Part shown: in pieces, positions 58,344-64,000 of the stretch
Layout of the letters: each line of letters begins with the position of its first letter
Numbering within the stretch: position 1 is the first letter of the stretch
Source: Tenggerimyces sp963762635
GTDB taxonomy: Bacteria > Actinomycetota > Actinomycetes > Propionibacteriales > Actinopolymorphaceae
Direction of reading: 5' to 3'
DNA length: 64,000 nucleotides
NCBI GenBank assembly: GCA_963762635.1
Contig: CAVXLQ010000023.1
Span: 186,001-250,000 of the forward strand
Translations under genes and position numbers: made by a program
Notes under the pieces: model-generated
Told to the model about the DNA's origin: nothing
What the model saw: only the letters and a program-made list of their open reading frames with translations
Databases searched by the model: none

Positions 58344-59852
58344 ATGCCAAGCCTGCGTCAAGGTGCCCTTGCGATCGCCGCCGCAGTGGGTCTGGTGCTC
58401 GCCGGTTTGTTGCCGAGCGGGGCGGTGGCGTCGACCTCCACCGTTCCGAAGCTCGACTGGAAGCCGTGTGCGGAGCGATTCGAATGCGCCAACCTCCCCG
58501 TCCCACTCGACTATCGCAAGCCGAACGGCAAGAAGATCACGATCGCGATGATGCGGTCGCCCGCGACCGACCGGGAGAACCGAATCGGCTCGCTGTTCAT
58601 CCTCCCGGGCGGGCCCGGCCTTCCTGGCAACGACTTCCTGCCCGGCGCGCCGCCCGGAGCACTCGCCGTGCTCGGCCAGTTCGACGTGGTCACGTACGAC
58701 CCGCGTGGCAACGGTGACAGCCGGCCGCTGTTCGACTGCGGCCAGGGCTTCCAGGTCCCGCCGTCGTTCGAGAGCGCGGCGACGACCGACCGGCGCGCGT
58801 ACGAGGCGAAGACCCGCGCGTACGTCAAGGCCTGCCAGCAGCGCAACGCGGACCTGATGCCGCACATGAGCTCGGCGAACAACGCCCGCGACCTCGAGCT
58901 GATGCGCAAGGCGGTCGGCGACGACAAGCTCAGTGCGCTCGGTGTCTCCTACGGAAGTGTGATCGGGGCGACGTACGCGACGATGTACCCGGGACGCTCG
59001 CGGGCGATGGTGATCAGCAACCCGATGGACGTCCAGTCCTACTACGACCGTCCGACCGACTTCTGGCTGGAGCAGGCCGCCGGATACGAGACCGTCCTCG
59101 ACCGATTCTTCCAAGGCTGCTTGGCTGCTGGGCCGGCGTGTGGCTTCGGTGGTGACGACCCGATGGTCGCATTCGACACCCTGCTCGACGAGCTCGACCG
59201 CGCGCCCCTGCGTGGATCCGATCCGGCCGAGACGGTCGTGGACGGCAACTTCGTCCGGCTGGCCGCGATGTCGATGACGTACGCTCTGTCGCTCTGGGAC
59301 AGCTACGCGTCCGCACTGGCCGGCCTGGAGGCCGGCGATGCCGACCCGATGATCGACTGGTACGAGAGCGCCGTCGGCAGCCTCGGACACGCATATGTCA
59401 CCGACTCCTACACCGCGGTGACCGCGGTCGACCAGCAGTGGCCACGCGGACCGGTGTCGAGCTACTTCGAACGGCGTCAGCTGAGCGAAGGCCTGTTCGA
59501 CCACTTCTTCTTCACCAACGGACAGGGCGATCTGGCCGATGCGATCTGGCCGGTGGAGGACCGCGACGCGTTCCGCGGCGAGATCCGCAACCCGAAGTCC
59601 GCCGCGCCGATCCTCGTCGTGGGGGCGACGTACGATTCCGCGACGCCGTACGTCTGGAGCGAGCGACTCACCGCTGACCTCGGCAACGCGCGGCTGCTGA
59701 CGTTCCAGGCCGATGCGCACAACGCCGTACTGACGGGCGACTTCTGCCTGCTCGGGCACGTGCTGACCTTCCTCATCGACGCCAAGACGCTGCCGGCGGC
59801 GGGGACCGTCTGTGTCGACCAGCGCGAACCGTTCTCGGCAGGTGCGCGATGA
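58344..59852 (+). CDS. secreted alpha/beta hydrolase, S33/tripeptidyl-aminopeptidase-like
   Basis: This is a 502-residue protein. Signal peptide MPSLRQGALAIAAAVGLVLAGLLPSGAVAS. LFILPGGPGLPGNDFL (HGGPG-like oxyanion region), VTYDPRGNGDSRP, LGVSYGSVIGATYATMYP (Ser), VVGATYDSATPYVW (Asp) and FQADAHNAVLTGDFC (His) match the TAP-like S33 family. TAP-like C-terminal domain follows. It acts outside the cell on N-terminal peptides or esters. Its stop overlaps the kinase gene (ATGA). AAGGGA precedes ATG 58344. Confidence 0.9.
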   Translation: MPSLRQGALAIAAAVGLVLAGLLPSGAVASTSTVPKLDWKPCAERFECANLPVPLDYRKPNGKKITIAMMRSPATDRENRIGSLFILPGGPGLPGNDFLPGAPPGALAVLGQFDVVTYDPRGNGDSRPLFDCGQGFQVPPSFESAATTDRRAYEAKTRAYVKACQQRNADLMPHMSSANNARDLELMRKAVGDDKLSALGVSYGSVIGATYATMYPGRSRAMVISNPMDVQSYYDRPTDFWLEQAAGYETVLDRFFQGCLAAGPACGFGGDDPMVAFDTLLDELDRAPLRGSDPAETVVDGNFVRLAAMSMTYALSLWDSYASALAGLEAGDADPMIDWYESAVGSLGHAYVTDSYTAVTAVDQQWPRGPVSSYFERRQLSEGLFDHFFFTNGQGDLADAIWPVEDRDAFRGEIRNPKSAAPILVVGATYDSATPYVWSERLTADLGNARLLTFQADAHNAVLTGDFCLLGHVLTFLIDAKTLPAAGTVCVDQREPFSAGAR

Positions 59853-61039
59853 CCAGCCGGACCGTGGTCCCGGGAGTCGCGGGACTGCCGGCCTGGGCCT
59901 CGCCGGACGCGACGGAGCTGGCCGCGATGGTGCGCGACCAGCTCGACCGCCCGAACGCGACCGTCGTGAACTGGTGGATCGAGGAGGTCGACTACGAGAT
60001 CGGCACGCCGGTCACGGCCCGGCTGACGCGGGTCCACGGCACGGCGCGGGACGGTGAGATCGTGCTCCGCTGGTCGTTCTTCGTCAAGGAGCTGCAGTCG
60101 TTCCGGCACTGGCCGCTGTTCGAACGCCTGTCGGCGGTGGTCAAGGACTTCGAGCGGTTCGACGACCGCTGGCGCTTCGAGCTCGACGTGTACGAGTCGG
60201 ACCTGCATCACGCGCTGCCGCCGGGTCTCCGGCTGCCGAAGGTCTACGCGAAGTACGAGGGCGACCTGCGGGTCGTCGTCTGGTCGGAGAACGTCGAGAT
60301 CGCCCGCGTGGACTGGGATGTCCCGCGGTACCAGCGTGCCGCCCGGCTGCTCGGCCAGCTGTCGGCCCGCCTCACGCGGCGTGACCTCTACCCGGCGTCC
60401 GCGTCGCGCGTTCCCGGCGAGATGACGCGCCTGTACGTGACGACGCGCCTCGAGGCGGGAGCGTTCGCAGCCCTGTTCGCCGACTCGGTGTGGGAGCACC
60501 CGCTGATGTCGGAGACGGGCACGCTTCGGGCCGACCTGGAACGGCTGGCCGCACGCGTACCGGAGCTGCTGAACGTCCTCGACACGCTGCCCCACACGTT
60601 CATGCACGGCGACGCGAGCCCGCAGAACCTCCTTGTGCCGAAGGACGATCCGCAAGGCTTCGTGGTCATCGACTGGACCATGGCCGGGCTGGTCGCGGTC
60701 GGGTTCGACCTCGGCCAGCTGCTCGTCGGGCACGCCCACGCCGGGCTGCTCGACGCGGCGGAGCTGCCCGCGCTGCACGACGAGATCGCGGTCGCGCACG
60801 CGCAGGGACTCGCGATGGACGGCTTCCCGGTGGACCTGGACGAGCTGCGGTACGGCTTCGACGCGCAGCTCGTGATCCGCAGCGCGTTCACGGCACTGCC
60901 GCTGGACCGGCTCGGTGAGCCGCCGTCCGATCAGCTCGCCTCGCTCGTCGAGGGGAGGCTCGCGCTCACCCGCTACCTGGTCGACCTCGGCCTCGCCATC
61001 CCTGAGCAGCCGAAGGGATTCCAGGACTGGAGTCCGTGA
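59849..61039 (+). CDS. aminoglycoside phosphotransferase (APH/choline-kinase-like) family protein
   Basis: This is a 396-residue kinase-like protein. TFMHGDASPQNLLVP is the catalytic HGD loop (relatives HxDxxxxN), and GFVVIDWTMAGLVAVGFDLGQLLVG is the metal-binding IDW-type segment. The N-terminal lobe has the sequence FELDVYESDLHHALPPGLRLPKVYAKYE. The family phosphorylates small hydroxylated molecules, including antibiotics, choline or homoserine; the substrate is not predictable. Coupled by ATGA to the S33 hydrolase upstream and by GTGA to the regulator downstream. Confidence 0.88.
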   Translation: MTSRTVVPGVAGLPAWASPDATELAAMVRDQLDRPNATVVNWWIEEVDYEIGTPVTARLTRVHGTARDGEIVLRWSFFVKELQSFRHWPLFERLSAVVKDFERFDDRWRFELDVYESDLHHALPPGLRLPKVYAKYEGDLRVVVWSENVEIARVDWDVPRYQRAARLLGQLSARLTRRDLYPASASRVPGEMTRLYVTTRLEAGAFAALFADSVWEHPLMSETGTLRADLERLAARVPELLNVLDTLPHTFMHGDASPQNLLVPKDDPQGFVVIDWTMAGLVAVGFDLGQLLVGHAHAGLLDAAELPALHDEIAVAHAQGLAMDGFPVDLDELRYGFDAQLVIRSAFTALPLDRLGEPPSDQLASLVEGRLALTRYLVDLGLAIPEQPKGFQDWSP

Positions 61040-63948
61040 CCGCCTCAGCCATCTATCCTTCGAATGTGGCGGACGGAAGTCTCCCGGTCAGATTGTCCAG
61101 CTTCGTCGGCCGGGAGAACGAGCTGGGAGAGCTCGAGCGACTCGTCTCCGCCGCACGCCTGGTGACGCTGATCGGGCCGGGTGGGAGTGGCAAGAGCCGG
61201 CTCGGGCTCGCGCTCGGCCAGCGCGTCCAGCCGCGGTTCGCCGGCGGCGTCTGGTGGGTGACGCTGGCGCACCTCAGCGACCCGGCCGGCGTGCTGCCGG
61301 CGGTGGCCGAGACCCTCCAGATCCGGAGTACGCCCACCTCGCCGCTCCTCCCCGCGCTCGAACGCCGGCTGTCGAGCGGGCCGACGCTGCTGGTGCTCGA
61401 CAACTGCGAGCACCTCGTCGACGCCATCGCCGACCTCGCCGCCACCTTGCTCGCGAACTGCCCGGACCTGCGCGTCGTGGCGACCAGCCAGGCCGTGTTG
61501 AACGCGGAGGGCGAGGTGATGTTCGCCGTTCCGTCGTTGCCGCCGTCGGATGCCGCGCAGCTGTACGCGGACCGCGCGCGGCAGGCGCGGCATGACTTCG
61601 TCGTCGACGCTTCGAACGTCGCCGAGGTGGAACGGATCTGCCAACAGCTGGACGGGATTCCGCTCGCGATCGAGCTGGCGGCCTCCTGGTCGGCGTTGAT
61701 GACGCCCGCCGAGATCGCGACGAAGCTGGCGAACCCGTTGGCCGTTCTCGTCGGTGGCGATCGGCAGTCGTTGCCGCGGCACCGCGCCATGCAGGCCGCG
61801 CTCGACTGGAGTGTGAGCCTGCTGTCGGAGCCTGAGCGGCAGCTGTTGCGGCGACTCGCTCCGTTCCCTGGAACGTTCGATCTGGCCGCTGTCGAGGCCG
61901 TGTCCGCCGAGTCCGAGGTGCCTTCGGGGGAGGTCCTGCGGCTGCTGTCGTCGCTGGTGAACCGTTCGCTCGTTCTCGTGACGCAGGGATCGACGGCCCG
62001 GTATCGGCTGCTGCAGGTGGTGCGCCAGTACGTCGTCAGCGAGCTTGGTTCGGACGAGGCCGCGGCCCGGCTGCACGCCGACTGGTTCCTGACGGTGGCG
62101 CTGCGGATCGGCGACGGCGTGGACGGGAGCCGGCAGGAGGCGCTGCTCCGGCTGTTCGACGCGGAGCGCGGCAACCTCCGGGCGGCTCTCACCTGGTGCC
62201 AGGTGCACGGGATGGCGCAAGGTGGGTTGAACATCGCGGTCGGCTGCTGGTGGGCGTACTACCTGCAGGGTTGGTTCAGCGAGGGTCGGGACTGGCTGGA
62301 GTCGGCGCTCGCGATCGAGGGTCCGGCGCCGACCGAGCTGCGCGCTCGAGCCCTGATGGGTGCCGCTTCGATGGCACACCTGCAGGGCGACGACGACGCC
62401 TCGGAGACCTGGCTGCAGGCCGGCTTGGCCGCGTACCAGGCCGAGGGCGACCGGACCGGCGTCGGCATCGAGCTGAACTGGCTGGGTGGGGTCGCGATGC
62501 GCCGCGGCGACTACGCGGAGGCGCGGCGTCTCGGCGAGGAAACCGTTGCCCTGTGGGAAGAACTCGGCGACGAGTCTCGAGCGGCACGAGCGGTCGACTA
62601 CCTGTGCATGCGCGAGCTCTTGGCTGGTGAGCTGTCGCGCGCTTCCGAGCTCGGCTCGCAGGCGTACGAGCTCCATGAGCGCTCGGGCAACGCGGAGGCG
62701 CTGGCTTGGACGACCGTGCTTCGCGGTGGAATCGCCTTGTATGCCGGCGATGTACGGCTTGCGTCCGAGTTTCTGGCGGACGGCTTGCGGATGGCGCGGT
62801 CGGGCGCGTACCGGAACGTTCTGGCCTGGGCGCTGCAGTTGGGTGGCGTGCTCGCGCTGAGGTCTGGTCGTTTCGACGAGGCGTGGCGGGACTTGTCGGA
62901 GGCGTTGCGGCTGCATCTGGAGGCGGGGAACCGGTGGCGGGTGCCGACGGTGCTCGAGACCCTCGCGGGCGTGGCCGTCGAGTCGTCGGACGCGAAGCTC
63001 GCGGCGCGGTTGCTCGGGTGTGCGGGTCGGCTCCACGAGTCGTGGGGGTGGCCCGTTCCGGCGGTCGAGCGGCCGGACGTCGAGAGGATCACGGCGTCGG
63101 TGCGCTCGGCGCTCGGACCGAGCGTGTTCGCCGGCGAGTGGGAGCTGGGGGAGCTGTGCTCGTTGGACGAACTGGTCGCCGAGCTGCCTGCTTCTCTCGT
63201 CCGTCCGGCGCCGGTTGCCGTGGCCGAGCCCTCGCCGCTGGTGCTGCTCGGGTTCGGCGCGAGCGCCGCGCGGCGGGACGGGGTGTTGCTGGGGCCTGCG
63301 GACTGGGGCTACGCGAAGCCGCGGGAGCTGCTGTTCTTCCTGCTGGGTGAGGATTCGGCGCACAAGGACGCGATCGGGGCGGCGTTGTGGCCCGAGGCTT
63401 CGACGCTCGTGCTGCGGAACAGCTTCCACACCTGCCTGCATCAGCTGCGCAGGGCTCTGGGACGTGCCGATTGGATCTTGTACCGGAAGGGGCGGTACGC
63501 GTTCAACCGTTCGCTGGCGTACTCCTTCGATGTGGAGCGCTTCTCGGCGGCGGTCTCTGGGCCGCGTACGTCGTCGGCGTTGGTCGATGCGGTCGAGCTG
63601 TATCGCGGCGACTATTGCGTAGATCTGTCCGGTACGTGGGTCGATGCGCGCCGTGCCTCCTTGCAGCAGTCCTTTGAACGGGCACTGCTCGACCTGGCCG
63701 CGTTACGTACGTCGGAGGGGTCGCACGCCGCGGCGGCCGAGCTCTATCTGCGGGCGATCGAGCACGATCCGCTGCTGGAGCCGGCGCATCGGGAGCTGAT
63801 GGCCTCGTACGTACGGATGGGTGACCGGGGTCGGGCGCTCCGGCACTATCAGTCGCTGCTGAGGCTGCTGGCGGACGAGCTCGGGGTGGGTCCGAGCGCC
63901 GAGACGGTCGCGTTGCATGCCGCCTTGATCCGGGATCCAGGCGACTGA
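61036..63948 (+). CDS. NB-ARC/TPR regulator with C-terminal winged helix and BTAD (AfsR-like, rearranged)
   Basis: This is a 970-residue STAND-type regulator. VTLIGPGGSGKSRLGLAL is Walker A (residues 46-60) and TLLVLDNCEHLVDAI Walker B of an AAA/NB-ARC ATPase. IPLAIELAAS and the following helical repeats (TPR, about 400-650) form the sensor part. The last 230 residues hold a winged helix (GYAKPRELLFFLLGEDSAHKDAIGAALWPE) and a bacterial transcriptional activation domain ending in MGDRGRALRHYQSLLRLLADELGVGPS. In AfsR the winged helix and BTAD come first, so the order is reversed here. GTG start overlaps the kinase stop. It is expected to activate this operon or a secondary-metabolite locus. Confidence 0.92.
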   Translation: MTASAIYPSNVADGSLPVRLSSFVGRENELGELERLVSAARLVTLIGPGGSGKSRLGLALGQRVQPRFAGGVWWVTLAHLSDPAGVLPAVAETLQIRSTPTSPLLPALERRLSSGPTLLVLDNCEHLVDAIADLAATLLANCPDLRVVATSQAVLNAEGEVMFAVPSLPPSDAAQLYADRARQARHDFVVDASNVAEVERICQQLDGIPLAIELAASWSALMTPAEIATKLANPLAVLVGGDRQSLPRHRAMQAALDWSVSLLSEPERQLLRRLAPFPGTFDLAAVEAVSAESEVPSGEVLRLLSSLVNRSLVLVTQGSTARYRLLQVVRQYVVSELGSDEAAARLHADWFLTVALRIGDGVDGSRQEALLRLFDAERGNLRAALTWCQVHGMAQGGLNIAVGCWWAYYLQGWFSEGRDWLESALAIEGPAPTELRARALMGAASMAHLQGDDDASETWLQAGLAAYQAEGDRTGVGIELNWLGGVAMRRGDYAEARRLGEETVALWEELGDESRAARAVDYLCMRELLAGELSRASELGSQAYELHERSGNAEALAWTTVLRGGIALYAGDVRLASEFLADGLRMARSGAYRNVLAWALQLGGVLALRSGRFDEAWRDLSEALRLHLEAGNRWRVPTVLETLAGVAVESSDAKLAARLLGCAGRLHESWGWPVPAVERPDVERITASVRSALGPSVFAGEWELGELCSLDELVAELPASLVRPAPVAVAEPSPLVLLGFGASAARRDGVLLGPADWGYAKPRELLFFLLGEDSAHKDAIGAALWPEASTLVLRNSFHTCLHQLRRALGRADWILYRKGRYAFNRSLAYSFDVERFSAAVSGPRTSSALVDAVELYRGDYCVDLSGTWVDARRASLQQSFERALLDLAALRTSEGSHAAAAELYLRAIEHDPLLEPAHRELMASYVRMGDRGRALRHYQSLLRLLADELGVGPSAETVALHAALIRDPGD

Positions 63949-63967
63949 CGACGGAATTGTGGTCCAG

Positions 63968-63990
63968 AACACCGGTTTGCACCGGGTGTC
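63968..63990 (+). terminator. small hairpin after the last gene
   Basis: ACACCGG (63969-63975) and CCGGGTGT (63982-63989) pair apart from one bulged base, 20 bp past the regulator's stop. The region runs to the window end, so its role as a terminator is tentative. Confidence 0.35.
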
Positions 63991-64000
63991 AGGTGTAACT

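Overview
The window is a high-GC actinobacterial chromosome segment. The evidence is strongly GC-biased third codon positions, many GTG and TTG starts, translationally coupled 4-bp overlaps (ATGA, GTGA, TTGA), a DUF3073 gene beside purF-purM, a fused SecDF, a second DnaN-like clamp, and an ABC sugar importer without its own ATPase. The gene content fits a soil actinomycete, perhaps of the Nocardioidaceae/Kribbellaceae/Actinopolymorphaceae type; that placement is inference. No rRNA, tRNA, CRISPR array, integrase or transposase gene was found.

Layout. 0-4.7 kb: the truncated end of a serine hydrolase with its TetR regulator, then purF-purM (purine synthesis), DUF3073 and an orphan DUF4157 protein with an HExxH motif. 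5-7.4 kb: an operon for sugar-acid or plant-polysaccharide handling (uronate-dehydrogenase-like, ThuA-like, CE7 esterase). 7.4-10.05 kb: four neighbouring genes (DUF1579-like, DUF998-like, YCII, ECF sigma factor), all broken by closely spaced 1-2 base indels. 10.4-24.8 kb: mostly single metabolic and regulatory genes: valine dehydrogenase, a TetR/DHA2 efflux pair with three operator palindromes, MerR/VOC, several SDRs, a diiron protein, a Mug-type glycosylase, a DnaN paralog, a methyltransferase, an aldose epimerase, and two gene remnants (HxlR, TetR). 25-29.2 kb: SecDF, two small exported or membrane proteins, and menB. 29.3-35.9 kb: a secreted CocE/X-Pro-type hydrolase, RidA, and a carotenoid cluster (crtYc-crtYd converging on an FAD monooxygenase-crtI-crtB operon).

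35.95-36.94 kb: a gene-free kilobase packed with direct repeats and nested palindromes. 37-39.1 kb: a lipoprotein, a nitroreductase and a serine hydrolase. 39.3-49.8 kb: an alpha-glucan utilisation operon (binding protein, two MalF/G-type permeases, GH31, a large secreted multidomain GH13, ROK regulator). 49.8-50.3 kb: a small basic protein inside highly structured DNA, including a hairpin that covers its ribosome binding site. 50.3-64 kb: a YrdC-like protein, an MFS transporter, an enolase paralog with a zinc dehydrogenase, a membrane protein coupled to a multicopper oxidase cut short by a junction with a secreted lipase, a VOC protein, and a coupled operon of secreted S33-type hydrolase, APH-type kinase and an NB-ARC/TPR/BTAD regulator.

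No single locus is clearly a new defence or mobile system. The most unusual items are the structured repeat kilobase near 36 kb, a dispersed 49-bp hairpin whose two copies show compensatory changes, the RBS-covering hairpin near 49.9 kb, the enolase paralog operon, the regulator with NB-ARC before BTAD, and the multicopper oxidase/lipase junction. Several frameshifts could be sequencing errors, and this is stated where it applies.
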